From positions 1 to 64,000 of IMG/VR virus record IMGVR_UViG_3300020202_000069: a stretch of DNA of 64,000 nt. One strand, 5' to 3'. Position numbers and translations under genes: made by a program. Origin of the DNA: a virus. Positions 33,744-42,296 of the stretch are shown here, in pieces. Position 1 is the first letter of the stretch. The number at the start of each line of letters is the position of its first letter. A model generated the notes under the pieces. The model saw only the letters and a list, made by a program, of their open reading frames with translations. It was not told where the DNA came from and did not search any database.

Positions 33744-35137
33744 AGGTGGTTCTCCGAAGCGAAGGAGGGACGGAGGGGAGCGGGCGGGGAGGCTGTGACG
33801 TCACGAGAGTCCTTGGCCTTTCGAGGTTTCGGCGGGATGCGTGGGATGAGTCCCCAGGCTTCAAGGGCTTCGGCGGCAGCGGCTCGAGCTCGAGCCACCA
33901 GCGCGGGAGCCTCCCCCAGGAGCAGGCGGCGGGCTTCGGGGAAGACCCAGGCCCCACCGCGGCGGAGGTGTTGGGCGCGTCGGAGCGCCTCGGTAGGCTT
34001 CAGGCGGACCCAATCTCCAGCCTCAGAGACACCGACGTCGCAGAGTTCCAGGAGGTAGCGCTCCAGGGGAGTGAGGGGGCGGCCTCCCGTGCAGATGGCG
34101 GGGCGCTCCACGGTGCCATCGGCCTTGAGTCGAACAGGGATCCACTGGCCACCCACGCGAGCAGTTTCGGCACAGGCCGTCGCATCGAGGTGGCCCGTGG
34201 GTCGATCGCTGCGGGCGAAGGCTGGCGAGGGGGGCGTGGGGTGGACAGCGATACGCCCGAAGACGACGCCCGAAGGGAGTCGGTGCTTGTACGGGACGGA
34301 GGCGATGGCAGCCAGAGGACTGGAGCCTCCGCGCGATGTCGCCTCGGGATTGACCACACCCAGGGCTGGAGCGATGGCACCTCGATACGATCCATAGGGG
34401 GTGGCTCGTACCTGCCGAAAGCGGACGATCTCGCCGAAGTCGCTGTACGTGCTCCCCCGGCGCAGCACGGCGTTGACGAGAACCGCGACGAGATCTCCGA
34501 GTACTTCGCGGAGAAGCGTCCAGACGCGAGCGGCGAGGAAGCGATACCATCGTGGGCCCGCTTTCGGGAGCGGAGGGGATCGGCGTATCGCCTTGGCGAA
34601 GTCGTCGAGCGCGGCTTTCATCTCGTCGCATCGCCCCTCGTTGTCCGACCGCTCCGCATCGAGGTCTTCATCGCGACGGCCCAGATGTCCAGGCGCGGCC
34701 CACATCCCCAGGAAGACTCCGTTCCTGTCTCGCTCTTCGACCAGCGGGCCTGGGGCGCCCCACTCCTCCGCAAGGAGCCCCGACCGCGCGTACCGATCCC
34801 AGGACCCGACTCCACGAAGGCCCCACGCCTCCGGCGTCTCTCGGGCCGCCGCTTCGGTGTGGCAGGCCTCCCATGCTGCTGCGGGCTCGTGGTGAGCCGT
34901 GGGGACCGGTGGACAGTTCGCGGGACAGGTCAGGGCACCAGCCTCGAAGCGCGCACGGGCCCCGCAGTCCGGGCAGCGAACGACGAAGCCCGGGGAGACC
35001 ATAAGACCACAGAAGGCACAGGCGAAGACGCGCCGGCCCTCGCGGAGCGATCGTGGGATAACGACGGCGGCGCACTCGGGGCAGCGACCGGGGCAGCGAC
35101 CCACGTAAACATGATCGGGCGGCGAGATAGGCTGCAC
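33740..35137 (-). CDS. large zinc-ribbon protein of unknown function
   Basis: 465 residues from GTG 35137 with a strong GAGGAGG ribosome site. Residues 14-75 hold three or four Cys pairs (CPGRCPEC, CAFC, CPDC) in zinc-ribbon spacing. A helical middle (160-220) and a beta/helical C-terminus (from 315, ACAETARVGGQWIPVRLKAD) follow. No catalytic motif recognised. It might be a transcription or nucleic-acid-processing factor. Confidence 0.65.
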   Translation of the reverse strand: MQPISPPDHVYVGRCPGRCPECAAVVIPRSLREGRRVFACAFCGLMVSPGFVVRCPDCGARARFEAGALTCPANCPPVPTAHHEPAAAWEACHTEAAARETPEAWGLRGVGSWDRYARSGLLAEEWGAPGPLVEERDRNGVFLGMWAAPGHLGRRDEDLDAERSDNEGRCDEMKAALDDFAKAIRRSPPLPKAGPRWYRFLAARVWTLLREVLGDLVAVLVNAVLRRGSTYSDFGEIVRFRQVRATPYGSYRGAIAPALGVVNPEATSRGGSSPLAAIASVPYKHRLPSGVVFGRIAVHPTPPSPAFARSDRPTGHLDATACAETARVGGQWIPVRLKADGTVERPAICTGGRPLTPLERYLLELCDVGVSEAGDWVRLKPTEALRRAQHLRRGGAWVFPEARRLLLGEAPALVARARAAAAEALEAWGLIPRIPPKPRKAKDSRDVTASPPAPLRPSFASENHL

Positions 35138-35259
35138 AGCGACCTCCTCTTGCCGGATGGATCCCGGCAGGGTAGTATGGGGTCGCTGGCCCGGTGACCT
35201 GGGTGAGTGAATGCGCCCTCCATTGTTCGCGCGATGGGGGGCGCTGGTGTTTCTTGGGT

Positions 35260-35613
35260 TTAGCGCAATGTGCCCGCCTTGATCCGCTGCGTCTTGCTTA
35301 GGCTGAGGAGCACAATCCCCAGGGAGAGCCCCTCGAGGTCCTCTCGATCGATAGCGTTTTCGATGCAGAACCGAACACTATCGTCGTCCATATTGTTGTC
35401 ATCCAACACGATGTGCAGGCTTCCGCCTGCGCAATTCCCAAGGTCTTCGTAGTAGCGGCGGACAAGAGGCGCCACGTCACGGGCCGTGGGCCGATAGGGA
35501 TCCAGCCGCATCCCGCGAGCCCATGCGAACAATCGACCGAGATGCACGAGAGCAAGGCGAGCGAGGACCTCTTCCGGGGATCGCGGCACCTGACAGAGGA
35601 GTGGGTCGATCAT
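35260..35613 (-). CDS. hypothetical protein
   Basis: 117 residues, alpha-helical N-terminus (RSPEEVLARLALVHLGRLFA) then an acidic DDNNMDDDSVRF patch at 72-83. ATG 35613 overlaps the upstream gene by ATGA. Unknown. Confidence 0.65.
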   Translation of the reverse strand: MIDPLLCQVPRSPEEVLARLALVHLGRLFAWARGMRLDPYRPTARDVAPLVRRYYEDLGNCAGGSLHIVLDDNNMDDDSVRFCIENAIDREDLEGLSLGIVLLSLSKTQRIKAGTLR

Positions 35614-35801
35614 GATCTTCTCCCCGGAGTCTCAATCAAGGCTTTCCGCACGAAGGTCTTCTCGAGGAAGTCGCGAAGCGCAACGAGTTCCGACCTGGGA
35701 AGCTTCCTCAGCGCGGCGTGCAATCCGGCGGGCAACGTGTGCCCGGACTGCGCCGCGATGGCCCCGAGAATGTTTTCCTTGCTGCTCGGTTTCTTTGCCA
35801 T
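35610..35801 (-). CDS. small helical hypothetical protein
   Basis: 63 residues: MAKKPSSKENILGAIAAQSG, then LHAALRKLPRSELVALRDFL, ending basic. Translationally coupled to the next gene (ATGA). Possibly a small DNA- or protein-binding factor. Confidence 0.6.
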   Translation of the reverse strand: MAKKPSSKENILGAIAAQSGHTLPAGLHAALRKLPRSELVALRDFLEKTFVRKALIETPGRRS

Positions 35802-35814
35802 TGGTCTTCCGAAT

Positions 35815-36027
35815 CTAGTTCGCCTTCAACTCCTCACGGAGTGCCTCAGCCATCGGGGCACCATGAGCCTTTCCGAGGCAGGCCACCGCGACCTCCCGCA
35901 ACTCCGCAGGATCGACGCCTTCCTCATCCTCCAGGGCTCTCCGGACGACCATGGTGAAGAGTCGCAGGAGTCCTCGGCCTGTATCGGACCGTGGGTCAAG
36001 AGGTCGATCGCGATCGCGTGTCTTCAT
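35815..36027 (-). CDS. small helical hypothetical protein
   Basis: 70 residues, basic start and acidic helices (RALEDEEGVDPAELREVAVA). Overlaps the upstream gene by ATGA. Unknown. Confidence 0.6.
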   Translation of the reverse strand: MKTRDRDRPLDPRSDTGRGLLRLFTMVVRRALEDEEGVDPAELREVAVACLGKAHGAPMAEALREELKAN

Positions 36028-36251
36028 GAGGGAGCCTCCGTGGTATGGACGGCGCGGCTCTTCAGTCTACGGACCTCCACCGGCTCTTTCAGATCGGCCG
36101 AGAGGGTTGCAGCGGCTCGCTTGGCTTGCGATCGATCGGTGTACCGACAAGCCAGAGCAAGCCGATGGGTCCAGCCTCTTCCTGAGGCGTAGTAGGGGCG
36201 TTCGGGAGAGAGTCGTCGGACGATGTAGAGAGGGTCGTCAGTCATAGTCAT
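36024..36251 (-). CDS. small basic hypothetical protein
   Basis: 75 residues with many Arg, including the strand segment LYIVRRLSPERPYYASGRGW and a helix SQAKRAAATLSADL. A perfect 6-bp hairpin, AGAATC-GAAG-GATTCT (36256-36271), lies just before its start and may affect translation. A TTGACA element is at 36299-36304 with no well-spaced -10. Confidence 0.6.
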   Translation of the reverse strand: MTMTDDPLYIVRRLSPERPYYASGRGWTHRLALACRYTDRSQAKRAAATLSADLKEPVEVRRLKSRAVHTTEAPS

Positions 36252-36342
36252 TGCAAGAATCCTTCGATTCTACCACCCCCACACCAAGCACGAATTCATG
36301 TCAAACCACAGGGGCGATGCTCCCTTGTTCGTAGGATCGAGG

Positions 36343-36723
36343 TCATCGCTCTTCTCTTTCCCAGTCTGCGTTGGGCATGAGATCGTACGCCAGATCGTAG
36401 ATGGCTCCAAGGAGCACACCGATCTTCGTCGCGTCGCTCTTGCCGCAGAAGTGCATCTTGGAACCGTCGTAGCACTCGTCGATGCACAGATTCGAGCAGC
36501 CGTCCCACTTCACATGGCCACTCAGAAATCGTTCAGCATTCTCCAGGTCCTCGATATATCGGTCTTTCGCCGTGGAGGAGTTCTTCTTGCGAAAGAGAAC
36601 CGGGTTACTCGCGGACATTTCATACGCTTCCACTTCGACGTAATACCCATTCTCGTCAAGACGACCCCGGATCGTGTATCCAATCTCGTGGAGGGTTCTG
36701 GTCGTCCATGCAATGTTACTCAT
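36343..36723 (-). CDS. hypothetical protein with Cys pairs
   Basis: 126 residues, beta-rich N-terminal half (GYTIRGRLDENGYYVEVEAY) and a CSNLCIDECYDGSKMHFCGK segment (residues 76-95) that could bind metal; the helix KIGVLLGAIYDLAYDL follows. Codon use is less GC-biased than its neighbours, suggesting recent gain. Unknown. Confidence 0.65.
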   Translation of the reverse strand: MSNIAWTTRTLHEIGYTIRGRLDENGYYVEVEAYEMSASNPVLFRKKNSSTAKDRYIEDLENAERFLSGHVKWDGCSNLCIDECYDGSKMHFCGKSDATKIGVLLGAIYDLAYDLMPNADWEREER

Positions 36724-37037
36724 CGCGCCTCCGCATCGATAGCCGCATACTCCAGGTCACTCTCTTCGGTGCGGCGCTCTCGGAACTCGACTCCGAGAGC
36801 CTGTTCCAGGGCCGGCTTCACTCGCTTCAGGAAGCATTCGGCGCAGCAGTCGAGTTCGTAGTGCTGGCGCATATCCCCTTCGGGGAAGAAGTCGCCGATA
36901 TTCGCCGCGATGGTGACCTCGGACATCTCCCACCTGCGTCGGTCCTTGCTGAGGTCCTTGTGACAGAGATCGCGGGTCGCGCGGCTGATTTTCCAGTACT
37001 CCTCGACATGCTTGGGGACCATCTGCTTGTACTTCAT
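36720..37037 (-). CDS. hypothetical protein
   Basis: 105 residues: basic N-terminus (MKYKQMVPKHVEEYWKISRA), CCAEC at 84-88 region of a short metal-like loop, acidic C-terminus. Overlaps both neighbours by 4 bases. Unknown. Confidence 0.65.
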   Translation of the reverse strand: MKYKQMVPKHVEEYWKISRATRDLCHKDLSKDRRRWEMSEVTIAANIGDFFPEGDMRQHYELDCCAECFLKRVKPALEQALGVEFRERRTEESDLEYAAIDAEAR

Positions 37038-37567
37038 TGGGACCTTGCTCGCTCATATCGAGCGATAGCGATGTCCACATATCCCTCACCATCAAGCCTG
37101 AAGGCCAGTGAGTGGATCGCCTGCGCGTGCCCCCTGGCTCTCTTGATGGGCTCTCTGAATCCGTACGCGGGCCGGGTCGATTCGTACACCGTTAGAGCCT
37201 CCGCTGCGGCCAGAATAATGGGCTCAGTGGGCGTACGGATCTGTCCTGCCCCCGCCGACATGGCTCGCAGTGCCGCTTCTCGCTGTTCACAGAACGGGAC
37301 TCCGCGCCGTCTCTCCTCTCGCACAAGAGAGTCGATCCTGGCCCTGGAAAGGCCTACGAGAACAGCCTGCCCATCGGGCGAGAAGATGTGGGCCAGTGCA
37401 GCGGCGAGATCGACCAGGGGGCGGAGAGGATGAGGCTCACCGTGAAGACTGACCAGCCGATCCGGATCCTCCCCTGTGGCTGTCACTGGGGGATAGTGCT
37501 TGAGGATGCCGTCGATGGCGTCCTCATGCTCATCGAGTGCCTTGCGAATCTTGTCGAGCATGCCCAT
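37034..37567 (-). CDS. hypothetical helical protein
   Basis: 177 residues, entirely helical by pattern (LDKIRKALDEHEDAIDGILK; SRARIDSLVREERRRGVPFC). No motif recognised. Couples to the downstream 105-residue gene by ATGA. Confidence 0.65.
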   Translation of the reverse strand: MGMLDKIRKALDEHEDAIDGILKHYPPVTATGEDPDRLVSLHGEPHPLRPLVDLAAALAHIFSPDGQAVLVGLSRARIDSLVREERRRGVPFCEQREAALRAMSAGAGQIRTPTEPIILAAAEALTVYESTRPAYGFREPIKRARGHAQAIHSLAFRLDGEGYVDIAIARYERARSQ

Positions 37568-37573
37568 GGCTTG

Positions 37574-37909
37574 CTACCCTTCCCCGAGTTCTCGCTGGAG
37601 TTGCTTGAGTTGCTCCAGCTTCGCCGCGCGTTGCTGCTCCCGCCAAGCTTGGATGTCTTCCTGTACCTTTGACTCGATAGCAGCGCTCAGATCGTGCTCT
37701 TCTGCCACGGCAAGAAGCTGGATGGACTCGATTTCGCGGGTCGGCTGTCGTTCGTTGGACACTTCGAAGTCGGTAATATGTACACTCGTAAGCGCCTCCT
37801 GTGTAGCCTCCTCCAGCGTGGTGGCCTCCAGCCGTTTCCAGTTGCGACCACAACCGATCGTGTAGTCACAGCCTTCGCCCACCTGCTTGATCAATGCGTA
37901 GTAGATCAT
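37574..37909 (-). CDS. hypothetical protein, glutamine-rich end
   Basis: 111 residues from ATG 37909 with ribosome site GGAGGAGTCAGC. MIYYALIKQVGEGCDYTIGC is beta; residues 68-111 form a Gln/Glu/Lys-rich helix. The longer frame to 38041 lacks such a site. Unknown. Confidence 0.6.
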   Translation of the reverse strand: MIYYALIKQVGEGCDYTIGCGRNWKRLEATTLEEATQEALTSVHITDFEVSNERQPTREIESIQLLAVAEEHDLSAAIESKVQEDIQAWREQQRAAKLEQLKQLQRELGEG

Positions 37910-38142
37910 GCTGACTCCTCCGCGATGCATCCGAGTGCTCTCCGGGCCACGGGCTCGAGTCCCGTATCGTCCGGCCATGTGTACCCAGTCTCTCCAGGAA
38001 GCAGCGACCCGACGTGGATCTCGAGTCGATGTCCTGTGCATGGGCGGCCATCACCATCGCCGTAGTCACAACCTGAAGCAAGGTCGCTCCGATCTCGATT
38101 GACAGGGGATCCATCGCAGTAGCGATCCACGAGAACCTTCAT
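37906..38142 (-). CDS. small hypothetical protein with three Cys
   Basis: 78 residues from ATG 38142 (ATGA overlap with the methyltransferase). MKVLVDRYCDGSPVNRDRSD, with Cys at 9, 28 and 39 and an acidic GDGDGRPC loop. It may be a small metal-binding protein. Unknown. Confidence 0.6.
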   Translation of the reverse strand: MKVLVDRYCDGSPVNRDRSDLASGCDYGDGDGRPCTGHRLEIHVGSLLPGETGYTWPDDTGLEPVARRALGCIAEESA

Positions 38143-39008
38143 GCTGTCTCCCTCAGCCCTAGCCGCTCTCGCGACACGCGGACCGCCAAGGGGCTTATAT
38201 CGATACCGATGCCGGTTCGTCTGAGCCGCTTGGCTACGACAAGGGTGGTGCCGCTCCCGCAGTAGGGATCGAGCACCGTGTCCCCCTCGTGGGAGCACGC
38301 GGAGATGATGCGTTCGAGCAATGCCTTGGGCTTCTGCGTCGGGTAGCCGGTGCGCTCTCGAGATACTGGTGCGATGATCGGGATATCCCATACGTCGGAC
38401 ATGCGAGATCCCGGAGATGGTTCATCGGTAACCACTGAGCGTACACGATCGCCGTCGTTGAACTTGTACTTCTTTCGGTCGCCAAATCTGGCCATTGTGG
38501 ATGGCGTCAGCGGCTCATAGAGCTGCGTCCAGCGAGGCTCCGCCTTCGGATTCCTACGATAGAGGAATAAGGCGTCATGCATGCGCTGGAACGACCGTGC
38601 CGGCGTCGGCCAGCGCCGGTAACGCCAAATGATCTCGTTCGCGAAACACGCCGGGCCGAATACGCTATCAAGCACTCGCCTCACCTCGTGGCCGTGGGTG
38701 GGGTCTACGTGGAGCACGAGGGACCCGTCCTCGGTTAGAAGATCGCGCGCGGCCACGAGCCGCTCCCGGAGCGCGGTCAGGTAGGCGTCGAGTGAGGGCC
38801 AGCGATCCGAGAAGGCGAATTCGCGGGGCCCTCCGCCACGAGGCTTGAAGTAAAAGTCGTCGCCCGTCTTGTAAGGCGGATCGGCGTAGGTCAGGTGGAC
38901 GCGTTGATGATCATCGAATAGCCGGCGCATCACGTCAAGGTTATCGCCGAGAAAGATACCGCCGGCCCGGGAGTGAGCGGCAACAGCGCAAGCGCGGAGA
39001 TCCGTCAC
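38139..39008 (-). CDS. DNA methyltransferase, beta class (N4/N6)
   Basis: 289 residues from GTG 39008 (GTGA overlap with the previous gene). Motif IV is DPPY (residues 43-46, preceded by YA), and the SAM-binding motif DPYCGSGTTLVVAK is near the C-terminus, giving the order IV...I of beta-class N6-adenine/N4-cytosine enzymes. It probably protects phage DNA or sets host-like methylation. No restriction gene is adjacent, so it is orphan. Confidence 0.9.
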   Translation of the reverse strand: MTDLRACAVAAHSRAGGIFLGDNLDVMRRLFDDHQRVHLTYADPPYKTGDDFYFKPRGGGPREFAFSDRWPSLDAYLTALRERLVAARDLLTEDGSLVLHVDPTHGHEVRRVLDSVFGPACFANEIIWRYRRWPTPARSFQRMHDALFLYRRNPKAEPRWTQLYEPLTPSTMARFGDRKKYKFNDGDRVRSVVTDEPSPGSRMSDVWDIPIIAPVSRERTGYPTQKPKALLERIISACSHEGDTVLDPYCGSGTTLVVAKRLRRTGIGIDISPLAVRVSRERLGLRETA

Positions 39009-39694
39009 CGGCCCTCCCGGATCTTCTGGGCGCCCCGGAGAACGTGATCCATGCCAGCCCTGAAGAGGATCTCTCCGATTCGGCAGTATTCCTCCCGGAG
39101 ACCCCTGTGGAGCTTGCTCCATAGGGACAGATCCCCGGGGCCATCGACGAGGCCGGAATGGATCGTTGCGTTGTGAACCATCCGCCCGAGCGTCTCCCGG
39201 TCGGGCATCTCGAGCGGCGCCTCGATCCTCGGCTCCTCACGGCGCGGCCCTGCGGCGACAGGAGCCCCGTCGGACACGGGCTGTTCGCGGGCGATCTCCT
39301 GCGCATCGGGCCCGATCTTCTCGACCTTGTAGCCGCTCGCTCGATAAGCGTAGGCCTCCTCCTCGGTGCAGGTTGCGACGTGGCGCCCTGCTTCGGGGGT
39401 CGTGACGAGGTAACCGCGATCCTCCGTGGACGAGAGCAGATTACGGACAGTCGCCTCCAGTTCACGGACTCTCGCGATCAGGTCGGGGATGTCCTCGTAA
39501 GCGTGAGCGAGGAACTTGGCCGTGTCGAACGAGCCCGCTCCGCGTGCATCGAACTCGGCAATCGTGCGACCGTCTGCCGTCTGTACGATCAGGTCCGGCT
39601 GTGAACTCCACACGCCCCACGGCCCCGGCGCCGAGGCCTTCTTCGCTGCCTCTGCTCGCGCCTCGATCGCTGCAAGGTCGATCGTTTTCTTCAT
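39005..39694 (-). CDS. phage Ead/Ea22-like hypothetical protein
   Basis: 229 residues. The start (MKKTIDLAAIEARAEAAKKA, PGPWGVWSSQPDLIVQTADG) resembles the many phage proteins with an 'A.A....PGPW' opening and a mid-protein helix (DIPDLIARVRELEATVRNLL). The C-terminal third is a separate Arg/Leu-rich domain. Coupled to the methyltransferase by GTGA. Confidence 0.7.
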   Translation of the reverse strand: MKKTIDLAAIEARAEAAKKASAPGPWGVWSSQPDLIVQTADGRTIAEFDARGAGSFDTAKFLAHAYEDIPDLIARVRELEATVRNLLSSTEDRGYLVTTPEAGRHVATCTEEEAYAYRASGYKVEKIGPDAQEIAREQPVSDGAPVAAGPRREEPRIEAPLEMPDRETLGRMVHNATIHSGLVDGPGDLSLWSKLHRGLREEYCRIGEILFRAGMDHVLRGAQKIREGR

Positions 39695-39774
39695 GGCTCA
39701 CCCCTGACCTGAATCGGTTGAATACAAAGCACGAGATGGCGTGCATTCGGGTTGGCCACTCTCTTGTTGCTCAT
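39691..39774 (-). CDS. 27-residue leader-like ORF
   Basis: ATG 39774 with ribosome site GGAAA at 8 bases; stop TGA overlaps the ATG of the next gene (ATGA). Peptide MSNKRVANPNARHLVLCIQP plus seven residues. Coupling arrangement supports translation, but length makes it uncertain. Confidence 0.4.
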   Translation of the reverse strand: MSNKRVANPNARHLVLCIQPIQVRGEP

Positions 39775-39804
39775 GTCGAAGTTTCCGTTGTTACAACCGG
39801 TTGG

Positions 39805-40260
39805 TCATACGGGCTCGTAGACAAGGGCACGGGCCTCTGGAAGCGCATCGAGTGCCACAACGATCAGGCGTCGGACCGCGCTCCAGTTAAGCCCACCAAG
39901 TCCACACCCGAGCGCGGGGATCGCAAGTGACCGGAGGCTCAACCGCCGCGCCTCGACAACCAACGCCTCGAGCCCGCTCTCGATGTCCGCCATGCGGCTC
40001 ATCCCCCTCCAGTGGCGCTTGGTTGGGAAGTTGATGATGTAGCGTGGGTTCGCATTCCCCCGTCCGAGATCGACCGTATACATGCGCCCGGGCTGCACCT
40101 CTTCGCGCTTGCACGCCTCCGCGTAGGCACGAAAGTTCTCAGGGAAGGCACGCTTGAACTCCAGCGCTAAACCGCGCCCCATGACGCCGACGCAGTTGAC
40201 CGGATTGACCAGCGCCTCCGCTTCGGCTTTCAGTATGTCGCCGCGGATGAACTCGACCAT
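39805..40260 (-). CDS. DarG/TARG1-like macrodomain, orphan
   Basis: 151 residues, a single macrodomain. It contains NPVNCVGVMGRGLALEFK (Asn 19 region), INFPTKRHWRGMSRMADIES with Lys 81 (in DarG/TARG1 enzymes a Lys at this place helps to remove ADP-ribose from thymidine), and IPALGCGLGGLNW (114-126). No DarT-like toxin is next to it. Likely role: reverse DNA ADP-ribosylation by a host DarTG system. Function is inferred from motifs. Confidence 0.85.
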   Translation of the reverse strand: MVEFIRGDILKAEAEALVNPVNCVGVMGRGLALEFKRAFPENFRAYAEACKREEVQPGRMYTVDLGRGNANPRYIINFPTKRHWRGMSRMADIESGLEALVVEARRLSLRSLAIPALGCGLGGLNWSAVRRLIVVALDALPEARALVYEPV

Positions 40261-40350
40261 GCAGCCCCCATGTCAGCGGTCCGGGGTGACCGAAGACCGA
40301 TCACCCCGTGACCAGGATCGCGAGATGAGGCAGGGCGATCCTTGCAGGGA

Positions 40351-40974
40351 TCACTCCGCCGCCACCTCGTCGGACTCCATGCCGTTGCTGGTCGACTCCA
40401 GGTCGGGCTCGTAGCTCCTTGCGCCGGGAGCCTTGCGCATGATTCGGGCTGCCCCGTTGGCCTTTCCGGAGACCGGGTAGTACCGAGTTGCGCGCTTTTC
40501 GCCCTCGGTTCGGATTCTTCCCTCCTTCAGGAGCTTCTTGATCGGGAGGACGAGATCCTTGGTGGGGATCACGAGTCCCTTCCCGATCTGCTCGATGCCC
40601 TGGCCTGGGCTCGTCTTGATGTGATCGAAGAGCTGCTCGATGAGGCTGGCGAGCTCGTCGGGGTCGCGCTTCTGCCCCTTGGCCTTCGGTGCTGAGGACT
40701 TAGATGCGCCGTTGGGCTTGGACACTGGAGCGACCCCGTTTGCCTTTGCGGGGCGTGCCCGAGCCACGACGGGGGCAGCGGCCGTGGTAGCGCGAGGCTT
40801 CGGGCCCGGCTTCCCCCGCGGGGCAGGGGCAGGTATCGAGGCGCTTCCGAACCCTGAGAGGGCGGCCAGCCCGATCTCCTGGGCGACCTCGACCTTGATA
40901 TCGTGGTCGGCCCCGGAGATGAGGCGCTCAAGCGTCGAATCGGGAAGTTTGCGAACGATGTCAGCGATGTTCAT
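40351..40974 (-). CDS. hypothetical DNA-binding protein with winged-helix C-terminus
   Basis: 207 residues. Residues 1-45 helical; 45-100 an Ala/Pro/Lys-rich linker (histone H1- or HU-like); 105-170 a likely winged helix (LIEQLFDHIKTSPGQGIEQI, LPIKKLLKEGRIRTEGEKRA). The basic linker could bind nucleic acid broadly. Stands alone by gaps of 90 and 110 bases. Confidence 0.65.
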   Translation of the reverse strand: MNIADIVRKLPDSTLERLISGADHDIKVEVAQEIGLAALSGFGSASIPAPAPRGKPGPKPRATTAAAPVVARARPAKANGVAPVSKPNGASKSSAPKAKGQKRDPDELASLIEQLFDHIKTSPGQGIEQIGKGLVIPTKDLVLPIKKLLKEGRIRTEGEKRATRYYPVSGKANGAARIMRKAPGARSYEPDLESTSNGMESDEVAAE

Positions 40975-41085
40975 GATGATGAATGATCTCCTGTCAGGTC
41001 AGGCTCGGGGCCGCTACGAGCGGCGTCTCCGGCCAGTGATGTCTCGGGTGAGTCCCCCGCGGTCGTATGCGGGGGGGCAATGCAT

Positions 41086-41397
41086 CTACGTCTGCGCCTC
41101 CTGCGGGCCCAGGGATGGCCTAGGAAGAGCTTTCCCCCGCCGGATGAGCTCCTGGACCAGCTCCTCGAGCGGGATGCGCCGAAGGGGCATTCCCGGCGCT
41201 GGGATAGCCATTCCCCCGGTCAGGGCTCGGGCCCGGTCGAGGTCTGCGAGCACCATCGTCAGCGGGTGCTGGTCCCCATAGCGATGGACCAGGACCTGCG
41301 AGCGTACCTCCGCCTCTACGGCCCGTAGAGCAATCATCTCTACGATCAGCGCTATCGTTGCGCGCGCATCGGGATCATCGTCGTCGGTCTGAGTCAT
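41086..41397 (-). CDS. hypothetical protein
   Basis: 103 residues: acidic start (MTQTDDDDPDARATIALIVE), helix, then a Pro-rich region and a basic end. Unknown. Confidence 0.55.
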   Translation of the reverse strand: MTQTDDDDPDARATIALIVEMIALRAVEAEVRSQVLVHRYGDQHPLTMVLADLDRARALTGGMAIPAPGMPLRRIPLEELVQELIRRGKALPRPSLGPQEAQT

Positions 41398-41494
41398 GGT
41401 CTGCGTCTCCGTCCGGTACCACGAACATGGTACCGGGCTTCACGTCTCCTCCTGCGTACCGGGCACACCCACCGGCACAGCCATTCTATCCAGG

Positions 41495-41761
41495 CTAGTT
41501 CTCTGCGCCAGAGGAATCATGCTTCTTAGTGCTCTTTTTCTCGGTCTGGAGAGGTGCAACAAGACACCTCGGGCATGACCGCTCCCCACGTCCCTCGACA
41601 GGAAGAGCTTCGTCCGAAGGTCCGCTCCAGGAGCAGACCGCGCAGACAAGGATCGTTATTGGGGTACCTCGACGAGGTGGAGCCGAAGCCTCGGGCCCGA
41701 TCGATCCAGTGGCAGCCACAGCGGCGCCGAGATCGGGATCGGCGCGATCCGCCTTACCCAT
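41495..41761 (-). CDS. small zinc-ribbon protein
   Basis: 88 residues with two Cys pairs (CAVC and CPRC, residues 40-43 and 62-65) typical of a zinc ribbon; the end is Lys/Glu-rich. It follows an intrinsic terminator (41777-41825). Possible transcription or translation modulator; not identified. Confidence 0.6.
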   Translation of the reverse strand: MGKADRADPDLGAAVAATGSIGPEASAPPRRGTPITILVCAVCSWSGPSDEALPVEGRGERSCPRCLVAPLQTEKKSTKKHDSSGAEN

Positions 41762-41776
41762 GAGCTCGACCTGTGC

Positions 41777-41825
41777 TAAAAGAAAAAAGCCCTGGGCATT
41801 GCTTTGGCCGGCACGCCCAGGGCTT
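41777..41825 (-). terminator. intrinsic terminator (minus strand)
   Basis: Perfect 11-bp stem AAGCCCTGGGC (41787-41797) / GCCCAGGGCTT (41815-41825) with a 17-base loop. On the minus strand it is followed by a T-rich run (TTTTTTCTTTTA, 41776-41787). It would end transcripts coming from the RNA-ligase side and so isolate the downstream zinc-ribbon gene. Confidence 0.8.
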
Positions 41826-41906
41826 CAACACGGAGACAGAGCGTTGGTAGCACGCTGGACTTTTTCTAGCAAGCGCCCGAGTATCGTTGCGCGTCATTTC
41901 GCGGTG

Positions 41907-42296
41907 ATGCGCGCGATCGCGGCGTCGAGCCTCACGCACGTTGAGAAGCACGTCTTGATCGCCATCGAGATGCATGCTGACAACCTGACCGGGTGGGCAT
42001 ACCCATCGATTCACACACTCATGCTCGACACGAGCCTCTCCCGCAGCGCCGTGGAGCAGGCCATCCTGGACCTGCGCGGACCCCATGCGGACCAGGGTCG
42101 GAAGAAGAAGGGGCGCGACAGGCCGTGCTGGATCGAGTACCGGCCTTGCGCATCCAAGTACCGGACGAACCTCTTTCGGGTGCGCCCTCCGGGGCTGGAC
42201 CTTGCCGCGTTCGGCATCCCCGCTGCGGGGGAAGAGGATCCGCTGAAAGCGATGGCCCGAGCCCGAGGAGAGCCTCTTGATACCGCGGCCGAGTAG
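41907..42296 (+). CDS. HTH_36-like DNA-binding protein on plus strand
   Basis: 129 residues from ATG 41907. LTHVEKHVLIAIEMHADN (residues 9-26) and IHTLMLDTSLSRSAVEQAIL (35-54) match the HTH_36 replication-initiator/regulator N-domain. A basic RKKKGRDRPCWIEY wing and an acidic C-terminus follow. It opposes nearly all other phage genes and lies beyond the terminator that closes the minus-strand unit. A small accessory cassette or repressor is likely. Confidence 0.8.
   Translation: MRAIAASSLTHVEKHVLIAIEMHADNLTGWAYPSIHTLMLDTSLSRSAVEQAILDLRGPHADQGRKKKGRDRPCWIEYRPCASKYRTNLFRVRPPGLDLAAFGIPAAGEEDPLKAMARARGEPLDTAAE

Noticed and set aside
33746-35197. 483-codon plus-strand frame
   Set aside because: Antisense to the zinc-ribbon gene, which has a strong ribosome site and Cys motifs.
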